A stretch of DNA of 64,000 nucleotides from PWXP01 sp034005525 (GTDB lineage: Bacteria > Planctomycetota > Planctomycetia > Pirellulales > Thermoguttaceae): assembly GCA_034005525.1 (NCBI GenBank), contig JAVEUP010000009.1, positions 20,279-84,278 of the forward strand, in the 5' to 3' direction. Position 1 is the first letter of the stretch, and every line of letters starts with the position of its first letter. A program made the position numbers and the translations under genes. The notes beneath the pieces were generated by a model. It ran no database searches, was not told where the DNA came from, and worked only from the letters and a program-made list of their open reading frames with translations. Shown piece by piece: positions 50,776 through 59,285 of the stretch.

Positions 50776-52933
50776 GGTCGCCCTCCACTTGGTAATCAAG
50801 AAGTCCCAGTTGATCGCGAAGTGGCAGGAGCCTTCCTACAGCCTCCGGCCCGTTCACGGCCAAGGATGCAAATTCGTAAATCCGTTCAAGTTCCCGCGAA
50901 AAGAGCCGTCGCGTGACGCTGAAGAGACCGTCCGTCTGCCTCATCGCTTCCACTGGTGGTTCGATGATGAAGTCATATATCTCAGCAAAGTCCTTCCCAG
51001 GCGCGCGCCGCAATATCCTTCCCCGGCGTTGAATGAACTGACGTGGGTTGGTACTGCTGGCCAGAAGGAAGGCACGACGTACTTCCGGGATATCCACACC
51101 CTCGTCGAGGCAGCGGATGGCGACTAGCGCCTGTACTGTGCCCTCCCTAAATTGCTGGCGCAGCTTCGTGCGTTTTGTGAGAGGCGTATCTGCCACATAC
51201 CGTGCCACTCGCATTCCGAGCCCCTTTCCCAGGGCGGTAACCACGGCGTCGATGTGTCGGACAATCGACGCATCCGTAGCTGTTTCCACTGTACCGTCCC
51301 CGCAGTAGACAAGGTTGTGTTCGGTGTGGATGAGCGATGCAATTGTCTCTGTCAACTTGGGGATCTTGCCTTTGGCCGTCGCGAGTAGCCGGGCCCGCTT
51401 GATCAGAAGGCTCTGCAGCATTGGCGAGTCCTCCGCGTCCTCCCCCACTGCCAAGAGCCGCCCGATCCGCCGGGTTAGCTCTAGGTAGTCATCGAACTCC
51501 GAGTCGGCAAGTTGCACGAGAATGGGGTGGTAAAAATACTTACACAGCACTCCATCGGCAAGTGCCTGTTCAAGCGGATAGCGGAAGATGTCCTCACCGA
51601 AGTACTCCCGGATGGCGCGAGTGCCGCTCGCGTCGTACTTCCGTTCTGGCGTAGCTGAGAGCCCAAGCCTAAACGGCATTGACGGCGGCAGTTGCAGTCG
51701 TACGGTCTCCGCACCAAGGTTATGTACTTCGTCGGCAATGAGCAGCGTTCGACCCGGAGCACGCTGCAGCACAGTCTGAAAGGCCTTCGACGCGAAGGTC
51801 GCGTTCGACACGACGATACTGGCCAGCTGTCGTTTCCCTGACGACAGGCTGAAAAGGATTGACGATAGAGGCTCGTACCATTGCTGCTGATTGATGGCGC
51901 AGAGGACGGGACTCAGCCCGAAGCGATCCGCTTCCTCCATCCACTGCGCAGCCAAATGCAGGAACGGACAAATAATTACGATAAGGATCGGACCACCGAG
52001 CGACTCGTAGAGCTTCGCCGAAAGGGCGAGGGCCGTGATTGTCTTACCGCTCCCAGTTGCCATCGCAAGCACACCGCGCCCCTTGTTACGAAACCACGCT
52101 CGAATTGCGCTCCTCTGATGATCGCGCAATCGGATGTCCGAGGGTATCCGAAGAAACTCCTCGACGTTGGGAATACGTCCGACCTGCGTGACGTCTGCCA
52201 TGCGATCGAGCCTGTCCGTGCTGACGGTGGGGAGTTGTTGCCAATCGGGCCGAGCTAGCAAGAGGCCCAGGTTTGCCGCCCGTGGAAAAGGGTGGACTTC
52301 AACGCCTTCCGTCTCGTCCCGCCACAGTGACTCGAAGTGGCGAATCTTCTCGAGTGCGCGCCGCTGTTCGTCCGCGTTCCAGGAACGGAAGATATCCACA
52401 GATTCGAAGTTCGCTTCCAGCGCCGAGAGGGTCTCATTCGCCGATCCCGAGAAGGTGACCGCCTGTCCCTCCGAGTCCCCGAAAACCCCCAGCTTCTCGT
52501 GGTAAAGGTGGTTTGATTGGCTTCCGGTCAGTACGGCAATTTGCAGATCAATCAGCCCCGCAGCAACGAGCCAGGCGAGGACCTTGCGCATTCCTCGTAG
52601 CACACAGCTGCGATCCCCATCGAGCAAGGCCAAACAAGGGTCTCGCAGCAATGCTGGTCGATCCCGGTATCCTCGCAGAACGGCGTCAATGTCTTCGCGG
52701 TCCAAGATTGGCGAGCATACAACGCGCATTACGCCGCGTCGATCGAAGAACTCCCGAAAACTGTCGGGACACGCCGCTAGGGACCCGCTGGAGAAGAAAC
52801 CGACAGCTCGGTCGAGACTCACGCTCAGCGGGAGGCACCGCGCGTAGAGGTCACGTGCTAACACGGTTTCGTGGCTGCGATATTCAAAACGGAGCAACAA
52901 CGTCTTCAGTCCCACGTCTCTCGAGTTCCCCAT
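50762..52933 (-). CDS. Phosphorothioation-system restriction enzyme (PLD + SF2 helicase)
   Basis: 723 aa. The N-terminal 220 residues have a phospholipase-D-like half-site (LYHEKLGVFGD, HxK-type, then TFSGSANET). An SF2 helicase follows: LRDHQRSAIRAWF (Q-like), ATGSGKTITAL (Walker A), IADEVHNLG (DEVH, motif II), LGLSATPER (motif III), ALVAIRCLDEGVDIP (motif V) and QFIQRRGRILR (motif VI). It resembles the helicase-type restriction enzyme that clusters with dnd genes. Predicted to act on DNA lacking phosphorothioate. It is the second gene of the leftward effector operon. Confidence 0.85.
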   Translation of the reverse strand: MGNSRDVGLKTLLLRFEYRSHETVLARDLYARCLPLSVSLDRAVGFFSSGSLAACPDSFREFFDRRGVMRVVCSPILDREDIDAVLRGYRDRPALLRDPCLALLDGDRSCVLRGMRKVLAWLVAAGLIDLQIAVLTGSQSNHLYHEKLGVFGDSEGQAVTFSGSANETLSALEANFESVDIFRSWNADEQRRALEKIRHFESLWRDETEGVEVHPFPRAANLGLLLARPDWQQLPTVSTDRLDRMADVTQVGRIPNVEEFLRIPSDIRLRDHQRSAIRAWFRNKGRGVLAMATGSGKTITALALSAKLYESLGGPILIVIICPFLHLAAQWMEEADRFGLSPVLCAINQQQWYEPLSSILFSLSSGKRQLASIVVSNATFASKAFQTVLQRAPGRTLLIADEVHNLGAETVRLQLPPSMPFRLGLSATPERKYDASGTRAIREYFGEDIFRYPLEQALADGVLCKYFYHPILVQLADSEFDDYLELTRRIGRLLAVGEDAEDSPMLQSLLIKRARLLATAKGKIPKLTETIASLIHTEHNLVYCGDGTVETATDASIVRHIDAVVTALGKGLGMRVARYVADTPLTKRTKLRQQFREGTVQALVAIRCLDEGVDIPEVRRAFLLASSTNPRQFIQRRGRILRRAPGKDFAEIYDFIIEPPVEAMRQTDGLFSVTRRLFSRELERIYEFASLAVNGPEAVGRLLPLRDQLGLLDYQVEGDHGES

Positions 52934-52973
52934 GATGTGTGCCAGATCATCTCCGTGCGGCGATCGTCCCCTT

Positions 52974-54560
52974 TCACATGAGCCCCTGAATCTTTCTCAC
53001 GAGGTCGTCGATATCGTTGTCGCGATCAATAGTACCCGACAATCCCTCGCGATTTGCACGCGCCCCCGCGTTCTCGTCAGGAGACCCATTCTTGCCGACC
53101 GACGAGGGCAGAGTCCCTCTCAGTGATTCGAGCCACCGCCGGATATCGTCTTTGCTTCGCCCTTCGCGCACGGTACGTCCGCCTAGCCGTCGGCGCAATT
53201 CCTGAACGGTTGTTGTACAACCCGTTACGTAGTCCAAACCCAGAACTTCATTCATTACCGTGCGCAGCAGGGCAAATTGATCCTCGGCATTCGAGGCCAG
53301 CAACAAAGCGCACAGATTATCAAGCAGGTAGCAGCACTCTCCCCAACGAACATGGAACACCTCCCTTGCCCGGCCGGTCAACTGTCCAATCCGCGCCTTC
53401 GTGAGGCCGAACGCCCTTGCAACCTCCTCGAGCGATTCCCTCATGCTGGAAAGTCCGAGTCGCCTCTCAACCATCTCCCGCGTCTCTGGGCCCAGGTCGA
53501 TGTCAAGTTGCGATAGAAGTCTCTCAACGAAGCAATGCTTCATCTCTGCCATATCGGGGATTCGCTTCTCGCCTAGAACGCGTTCGATCCAAGCACTGAC
53601 GTCTCGGACGGGCGCGGACATGACGTGAATCTTCAAATGTGAATCTCCTGGAATGCTGCCGAGGGACGCTACCATGGACCGAAACACGTCGGCGACGAGC
53701 CGCACTCTGAGATTGCCGTGCCCAGGCAGTCGCGTGAGTTCGCAGAGCCTTCGTTCCGTGTAGTCCCGCACCCTCCTCTGCCAGAGACTCCGTGGCAGGT
53801 GTCGCAACGTCGGCGCAAGTCGGCCAAGAGCGTAGTCGTCCAAGTGGTGCCTCTTGGCGACCTCGCAACACGCCTGCCAGCAGTCCTCGGTTAAGGGGAG
53901 CGAGGTTGAGGCATTCGCGTGCGTGTTTGACGCTCTTCGCATGGGGTCAGGACATATATCGGACGCAGTAAACTGCGATGCTGTGGATCGAGGCTCTTCG
54001 ATCTCGCGATGGGCCTCCGGCGCCTCATCGGAGATCAGTTCCCGCACTGCGTCGACGTCGAGAACATCTGCTTGCTCCATAACCTTCAGCTGCTCCCGCA
54101 GCCCGAGGGAGAGGAACGAAGAATTGAAGGCGCGCATGCTCAGTCGATCGAGGACACCAAAGCGGTGTTTTCGCTGAAGACTCAGGGCGAACCGGCTGAG
54201 CGGTTGGCCAGAGAACTGGGATCGGCGAGGGAGGCACGCAATACCCCCTTTGGGATTGAGTAGAATGTCGAGCCGCTCTGGGTAGAGGCTTCTCATACCT
54301 GAAGCCTCTCGCGCCGACGTTTTACCCGGACTAGGCTTGTCTGGGGTCTGATTGTAGAGCCGGAATGCGCCGTTTGAATCAACGACGACATCCGGAGCCA
54401 AACATCCGTGCAAATAGAGGACTATGTCTGTCGGTTCTAACCGACGCCCGTTGACCCGGTGCAGGCGAGAGGCGATGCTGATGGGCGTCATCGACTCGCC
54501 CGAGGAAGAGAGCACGGCGAGGATCTCCTGCGCGACGGTGTCTTTAATGCTAACACTCAT
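52974..54560 (-). CDS. DNA-binding protein with sigma-region-4-like HTH
   Basis: 528 aa from ATG 54560; longer in-frame extension upstream runs over a likely promoter. The N-terminus (KDTVAQEILAVLSSSGE to VVDSNGAFRLYN) looks like a winged-helix/HARE-HTH module. The middle is basic. At about 430-460, SLEEVARAFGLTKARIGQLT resembles the region-4 HTH of sigma factors. No catalytic motif was found. It is 40 bp upstream of the helicase gene, so it may regulate the effector operon or recruit it to DNA. Function inferred only. Confidence 0.65.
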   Translation of the reverse strand: MSVSIKDTVAQEILAVLSSSGESMTPISIASRLHRVNGRRLEPTDIVLYLHGCLAPDVVVDSNGAFRLYNQTPDKPSPGKTSAREASGMRSLYPERLDILLNPKGGIACLPRRSQFSGQPLSRFALSLQRKHRFGVLDRLSMRAFNSSFLSLGLREQLKVMEQADVLDVDAVRELISDEAPEAHREIEEPRSTASQFTASDICPDPMRRASNTHANASTSLPLTEDCWQACCEVAKRHHLDDYALGRLAPTLRHLPRSLWQRRVRDYTERRLCELTRLPGHGNLRVRLVADVFRSMVASLGSIPGDSHLKIHVMSAPVRDVSAWIERVLGEKRIPDMAEMKHCFVERLLSQLDIDLGPETREMVERRLGLSSMRESLEEVARAFGLTKARIGQLTGRAREVFHVRWGECCYLLDNLCALLLASNAEDQFALLRTVMNEVLGLDYVTGCTTTVQELRRRLGGRTVREGRSKDDIRRWLESLRGTLPSSVGKNGSPDENAGARANREGLSGTIDRDNDIDDLVRKIQGLM

Positions 54561-54834
54561 GGCGAGAGGGGCGACGCCCCGACTTGCGCGGCTCGCGACT
54601 GGTTTCTCCAAGGTGGCGAAGCGTGTGCGTGGCGTACCACCCCCCCAAGGCGACCGTCCCCAAACAAGAACACACACCACTGAGGGGTGTTGATCCACCA
54701 CCTCGGATCGACGCATTTCTTTTGGACTTCTGTATCTAACGCGGGCAGGGCCCAGTATGCCCGACAACCACCGTTTGGGGATCTTACAGCCCCGCAGCCA
54801 CTCCCAACGCGGGGCGATCGACACGCAGATTCAT

Positions 54835-54863
54835 AGCCTAGATGGGAGGGAATGGAAAGTCAA
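54835..54863 (-). promoter_or_regulatory. Promoter of the effector operon
   Basis: On the minus strand TTGACT (54858-54863) and TAGGCT (54835-54840) are separated by 17 bp. It would give a ~270-nt leader before the HTH gene. The rest of the 539-bp gap down from dndA (54561-55099) holds no convincing ORF. Confidence 0.5.
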
Positions 54864-55099
54864 GGGGGTGGATGCATGAAGGGACGGGCAAGCCGTCCTT
54901 CCGACTCTTCGCGCGGCCCGCGTTCTGCACCTAGGGCCGCCAGTGGGCTGCGTGGATCAGCCCGAATGAAGCAAGCCGCCCTACATTTGGCTAAGACGAT
55001 CGCACTTTGCTGCGGTAGGAGAATTCGTGCTCACGGGCGGCCTGAGCGTGCAACCGGGCGAGCGATCCCTCCTGCAGCGTTGCTCGTCAAGCAAGGAGA

Positions 55100-56251
55100 C
55101 TACCGAATCGCACCTGCCTTCAGTTCACAAACCGCGTCTACCAACGGCATTGTTTCAATTACTGCGACTCCCTCTCCCCAGGACATGCGCACAGACGATT
55201 CAATTGCCTCTTGCTCAAGGCCCATGGCTGTCAGCACATGGCTAGGTGTGTAACTCGATGACGTACACGCCGACCCGTTCGAGATTGCCATTGTCGACTT
55301 CAGTGCTACCATCAATGCCTCGCTGTCTACGCCGGGGAAGCTTATATTGATAACGTGTGATTGTGTACGCCCAGGTTCCCCGTTCAGATGATGGTCGATT
55401 CCCTCCAAGCCCCTGAGAAACGCGTCCTTTATTGCCGCTGCCCGCGCTTCTCGGTCTTTGTGTTCCTTGTATGCGAGGTCCGACGCCACTCCCAGCCCGA
55501 CAATCAGTGCGACGGGTAGGGTACCTGGTCTCAAGCCTCGTTCCTGGCCTCCTCCAAACGCCACTGACGCAAGGCGATGCTCTGTCCGCCGTCGCACACA
55601 CAGCGCACCGATACCTTGCGGCGCGTAGACCTTGTGTCCGCTGATCGAAATCGCGTCACACGGCGTGGCCCGAAGTCCGTCTACTTCTTTCCCGAACGTC
55701 TGCGCCGCATCCGTATGGAAGAAGACGCCCTTCTCCCGCAACGCCCTTCCAATCTCGCTGATTGGCTGCAACACGCCCGTTTCGTTGTTGGCATGCATCA
55801 CCGATACAAGCAGCGTATCGGCGCGTACTCGTTCCAGTACTGCATCCGGTTCCACGTAACCCCCACGCGTCACGGGAGCGAGTTCAACCTCGAATCCTCG
55901 TCCCTTAAGGTGCTCCAACGGTTCCAGCACGGCTTTATGCTCGATTGCGGTTGACACGATGTGCCGCCGCCCGTCGCTCTCCCCGTTTCTCGCCATCCCG
56001 AGGATTGCGAGGTTGTTGCTCTCCGTCGCTCCGCTCGTGAATACGATCTCTTCGGGTTTCGCGCCGACCACCGCGGCAACCTGTTCGCGAGCCCTTTCCA
56101 CGGCGGCTTTTGCCCGCTGGCCGTAGCTGTGCGAGCGGCTGCCCGCGTTCCCCGGTTCGAGGAACCAGGGCATCATAGCGTCCAGCACGCGCGGATCGAG
56201 TGGCGTCGTCGCGTTGTAATCCAGGTAGAGCAGCTTCCTCTGTTTGCCCAT
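55100..56251 (-). CDS. dndA: Cysteine desulfurase DndA
   Basis: 383 aa, PLP-dependent, IscS/NifS class. LYLDYNATTPLDP at the start, SGATESNN for phosphate binding, the PLP lysine K207 in SISGHKVYAPQG and the catalytic Cys C329 in NGSACTSSSYTPSH. It provides persulfide sulfur for the DndC/DndD/DndE backbone modification. It is divergent from dndBCDE and transcribed with the preceding small ORF. An AGGAG SD precedes the ATG. Assignment as DndA instead of a general IscS is from context. Confidence 0.9.
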   Translation of the reverse strand: MGKQRKLLYLDYNATTPLDPRVLDAMMPWFLEPGNAGSRSHSYGQRAKAAVERAREQVAAVVGAKPEEIVFTSGATESNNLAILGMARNGESDGRRHIVSTAIEHKAVLEPLEHLKGRGFEVELAPVTRGGYVEPDAVLERVRADTLLVSVMHANNETGVLQPISEIGRALREKGVFFHTDAAQTFGKEVDGLRATPCDAISISGHKVYAPQGIGALCVRRRTEHRLASVAFGGGQERGLRPGTLPVALIVGLGVASDLAYKEHKDREARAAAIKDAFLRGLEGIDHHLNGEPGRTQSHVINISFPGVDSEALMVALKSTMAISNGSACTSSSYTPSHVLTAMGLEQEAIESSVRMSWGEGVAVIETMPLVDAVCELKAGAIR

Positions 56252-56259
56252 GAAAGCTC

Positions 56260-56493
56260 CTATTCCTTTCCGTCGAGTCGCTTTGCGCCGTGAACATGCT
56301 TGCTCACTCGAACAAGAGCGCGAACCCGTGGATCACTCTGCGGAAGGGGGATCGCGACTTCGTAGTCTCCAACGTAGCCCCACACACAGGCTCCATCCTC
56401 GTCCGGGAAGCGGTCGACGCGCGCCACTGCCATATTTACCATAATCATGGGCGGCTTCAATGGGTCGAATTGAAGCGATTGAGACTTCGCCAT
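56260..56493 (-). CDS. Small protein upstream of dndA
   Basis: 77 aa from ATG 56493 with a good SD (GGAGG, 9 nt). It ends 8 bp before dndA, so the two share a transcript. Sequence features: MVNMAVARVDRFPDEDGACVWGY, then VAIPLPQSDPRVRALVRVSKH; short beta-rich, with no recognised domain. Not known to me as a standard dnd gene. It might regulate or assist DndA. Confidence 0.6.
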   Translation of the reverse strand: MAKSQSLQFDPLKPPMIMVNMAVARVDRFPDEDGACVWGYVGDYEVAIPLPQSDPRVRALVRVSKHVHGAKRLDGKE

Positions 56494-56536
56494 CAGCAAT
56501 GTCCTCCAGAAGGGTTCAGGTTAGAAATACACGCTG

Positions 56537-56574
56537 ATTCTACCATTGACAGACCGGAAGTCAAGTGGTAAGAT
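56537..56574. promoter_or_regulatory. Overlapping divergent dnd promoters with operator-like palindrome
   Basis: Plus strand: TTGACA (56546-56551), 17 bp, TAAGAT (56569-56574), directed to dndB. Minus strand: TTGACT (complement of 56559-56564), 16 bp, TAGAAT (complement of 56537-56542), directed to the small ORF-dndA. The two -35 boxes lie inside each other's spacer and form an inverted repeat (TTGAC-N9-GTCAA), so one bound repressor could shut both. DndB is a known transcriptional repressor of dnd promoters and is the natural candidate. Confidence 0.75.
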
Positions 56575-56626
56575 CATTGTATGGCAATAATGACATACAC
56601 GCGACAAGGAAAGAGAGGTGCGACAA

Positions 56627-57745
56627 ATGGCCGGCTTTGAGTACATATTTCCAGCCATTCGGGGGATGCAGGCCGGGCGAGAGTACTATACCTCCATGTG
56701 CCCGCTGAGGCTCATCCCTCGTATCTTCCTCTTCGATGAAGAGGAATTGAAGCCGGAACTGCGGGCGCAGCGCGTGCTCAATCGGCAACGCATCCCGGAA
56801 ATGACCAGGTATATCCTCGGCAACCCGAAGGGATACACGTTCTCTTCGCTGACGGCCTCCATCGACGGAAAGGTTACGTTTGACCCCATCGGTGAGATCG
56901 ATGCCGAGAGGAACGTTGGGCGCCTGCATATTCCCATGAGTTGCCGGTTCGTCATCAACGACGGGCAGCATCGACGCGCTGCAATCGAAGAAGCGCTTAA
57001 GGAGAACCCGGACTTGGGCGATGAGACGATTTCCGTGGTATTCTTCCTGGACGTGGGGCTCAAACGCTGTCAGCAGATGTTTGCTGATCTGAACCGGTTC
57101 GCCATCCGGACAACCACTTCTCTTGGGCTGCTGTACGACCACCGCGACGAGCGGGCCCTGGTTGCCAAGATGGTCATGCAACGCGTGCCGGTGTTCGCGG
57201 GACTCACTGAGACCGAGCGCAGCAGTGTCTCTAACCGCTCGCTGAAGCTCTTCACGCTAAGCGGAATCTACAACGCCACAAAGCTCCTGCTCTCCGGAAT
57301 GGAGCTGGAGACCGTGGAGCAGAAGGCGGACGTCGCGGTCGAATTCTGGATCGAGGTTTCGCAGCATATCCCCGATTGGCAGTTGGCCAAGGACCGCCGC
57401 GTGACGACCGCCGAATTGCGCCGCGATTACGTCCACGCCCACACGCTCGCGCTTGCCGCATTGGCGCGGGCTGGAAATACGTTATTATCGAACCATCCGA
57501 AGGCTTGGAAAGCCAAGCTGCGAAAGCTGTCGAGCTTGGACTGGGCACGTGCACGTAGCGACCAATGGGAGGGGCGAGCCATGAATGCAGGCCGACTTTC
57601 CAAGCGAAATGTCAACATAACCCTTACAGGTAACCTGATCAAAAGACATCTTGGCCTCCCCCTCTCCGGGGAGGAGCGCCAAGTGGAAGACCAATTCACA
57701 AGGAGCAAGAATGGCCGGCGCCGTAGGAACCGCCAGGAACGGTAA
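56627..57745 (+). CDS. dndB: DndB, regulator of phosphorothioation
   Basis: 372 aa from ATG 56627 with AGAGAGG 8 nt upstream. The DGQHR motif is present (NDGQHRRAAIEEAL, about 111-124), followed by ADLNRFAIRTTTSLGLLYDHRDE. DndB represses dnd transcription and tunes modification frequency in studied systems. It heads the plus-strand operon dndBCDE. Its 3' end overlaps the dndC start by 35 bp. Confidence 0.9.
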   Translation: MAGFEYIFPAIRGMQAGREYYTSMCPLRLIPRIFLFDEEELKPELRAQRVLNRQRIPEMTRYILGNPKGYTFSSLTASIDGKVTFDPIGEIDAERNVGRLHIPMSCRFVINDGQHRRAAIEEALKENPDLGDETISVVFFLDVGLKRCQQMFADLNRFAIRTTTSLGLLYDHRDERALVAKMVMQRVPVFAGLTETERSSVSNRSLKLFTLSGIYNATKLLLSGMELETVEQKADVAVEFWIEVSQHIPDWQLAKDRRVTTAELRRDYVHAHTLALAALARAGNTLLSNHPKAWKAKLRKLSSLDWARARSDQWEGRAMNAGRLSKRNVNITLTGNLIKRHLGLPLSGEERQVEDQFTRSKNGRRRRNRQER

Positions 57746-59285
57746 ATCTGCCTTCGCAGAACTAGGGATGGGCAGCGCCGTCAAGAATCTGTGTGAGGAA
57801 ATTCGCGAACTCTACCTGCTCGACGCAATCCCCTGGGTCATTGGGTATAGCGGCGGTAAGGATTCGACGGCCATCCTGCAACTCGTTTGGTTGGCCGTCC
57901 GGGATTTGCCGCCCGAGCAGCGGCAGAAGCCCATTCACGTTATCTCGACCGATACGCTGGTCGAGCAACCGGTCGTCGCGGCCTGGGTCGATGCCTCCCA
58001 TGCCAGGATGCGCGTGGCCGCGCAGGAGCAAGGGCTCCCGGTTGTCCCTCACAAGCTGATACCTGACACGAAGGACACCTTTTGGGTAAACCTCATCGGC
58101 CGGGGGTACCCGGCGCCGCGGAAGCTGTTTCGGTGGTGTACGGAGCGGATGAAGATTCATCCGTCGAACAGGTTCATCCGCGACGTGGTCCGGCAGCATG
58201 GTGAGGCGATTCTGGTGCTGGGTACCCGCAAGAAGGAAAGCCAGCGCCGCCAGGTTACCATGACGAAACACGAGGGAAGCCGTGCCCGCCGGTTCGCCGA
58301 GCCGCGTGCCCGGCTGACGCCGAACGCGAAGCTGCCGAACTCGCTCGTCTACACGCCGATCGAGGACTGGTCGAACGACGACGTGTGGCTGTTCCTCATG
58401 CAGGTGAAGAATCCGTGGGGCTATACCAATAAGTCGCTGTTGACCATGTACCAGGGTGCTACGGAAGACGGCGAGTGCCCGCTGGTAGTGGACAGTTCCA
58501 CGCCAAGCTGCGGCGATAGCCGTTTCGGCTGCTGGGTGTGCACGGTGGTCGATAAGGACCGCTCAATGGAGGCGATGATCAAGAACGATGACGAGAAGAT
58601 ATGGATGACGCCCCTGCTGGAACTGCGCAATGAGCTGGGCGATTTCTCACTCGACCGCACCCGGCGCGATTACCGCCGCATGGACGGCCGGGTGCATCTG
58701 TTTTCGGAGAACCGGTTCCTGGTGCGGGGGCCGTACCGCAAGAAGTGGCGAGAGCACTGGCTCCGGCGCGTGCTGGAAGCGCAGATGCTCGCGCGGCGCC
58801 TCGGACCGCCGGAGGTGCAGGACCTCGAACTGATCTCCCTGCCCGAACTGCACGAGATACGCCGCATTTGGCTCTATGAAAAGCGCCAGTTCGATGACAC
58901 CGTGCCGACCATTTACGAGGAAGCCACCGGACGGCCGTTCCCGAAAGCGACGTCCGACGACGGGCTGCTTCGCCGCGATGATTGGTCCATTCTCGAGGAG
59001 ACGTGTGGAGGGGACGAGGAGTTCTTCGAACTCCAGGCGCAGCTTTTGGACATCGAACGCGAATATCGGGGCATGGCCCGCCGTGCGGGCATCTTCGAGG
59101 CGCTCGAGGAGCGGTTTCGCGCGTATCAATACGGCGGCGAGGACGACGCAATTGCCATCCGCAAGGACCAGGAATCACGCCGAAACGACAGCATGAAGCC
59201 CGATGACGCCGATTCGACCGATTTGCAGCCTTATCTGTTCAAGGTCGCCGATCCTGATCCCGCCGAAGCAGCGACGTCGCCATGA
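57711..59285 (+). CDS. dndC: DndC, PAPS reductase-like phosphorothioation protein
   Basis: 524 aa from ATG 57711 (AAGGAG SD inside dndB). ATP-pyrophosphatase-type loop GYSGGKDSTA (45-54). Four cysteines, one in LFRWCTERM and three in TPSCGDSRFGCWVC, probably hold the [4Fe-4S] cluster described for DndC. It activates the DNA backbone for sulfur transfer with DndA, DndD and DndE. ATGA overlap with dndD. Confidence 0.95.
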   Translation: MAGAVGTARNGKSAFAELGMGSAVKNLCEEIRELYLLDAIPWVIGYSGGKDSTAILQLVWLAVRDLPPEQRQKPIHVISTDTLVEQPVVAAWVDASHARMRVAAQEQGLPVVPHKLIPDTKDTFWVNLIGRGYPAPRKLFRWCTERMKIHPSNRFIRDVVRQHGEAILVLGTRKKESQRRQVTMTKHEGSRARRFAEPRARLTPNAKLPNSLVYTPIEDWSNDDVWLFLMQVKNPWGYTNKSLLTMYQGATEDGECPLVVDSSTPSCGDSRFGCWVCTVVDKDRSMEAMIKNDDEKIWMTPLLELRNELGDFSLDRTRRDYRRMDGRVHLFSENRFLVRGPYRKKWREHWLRRVLEAQMLARRLGPPEVQDLELISLPELHEIRRIWLYEKRQFDDTVPTIYEEATGRPFPKATSDDGLLRRDDWSILEETCGGDEEFFELQAQLLDIEREYRGMARRAGIFEALEERFRAYQYGGEDDAIAIRKDQESRRNDSMKPDDADSTDLQPYLFKVADPDPAEAATSP

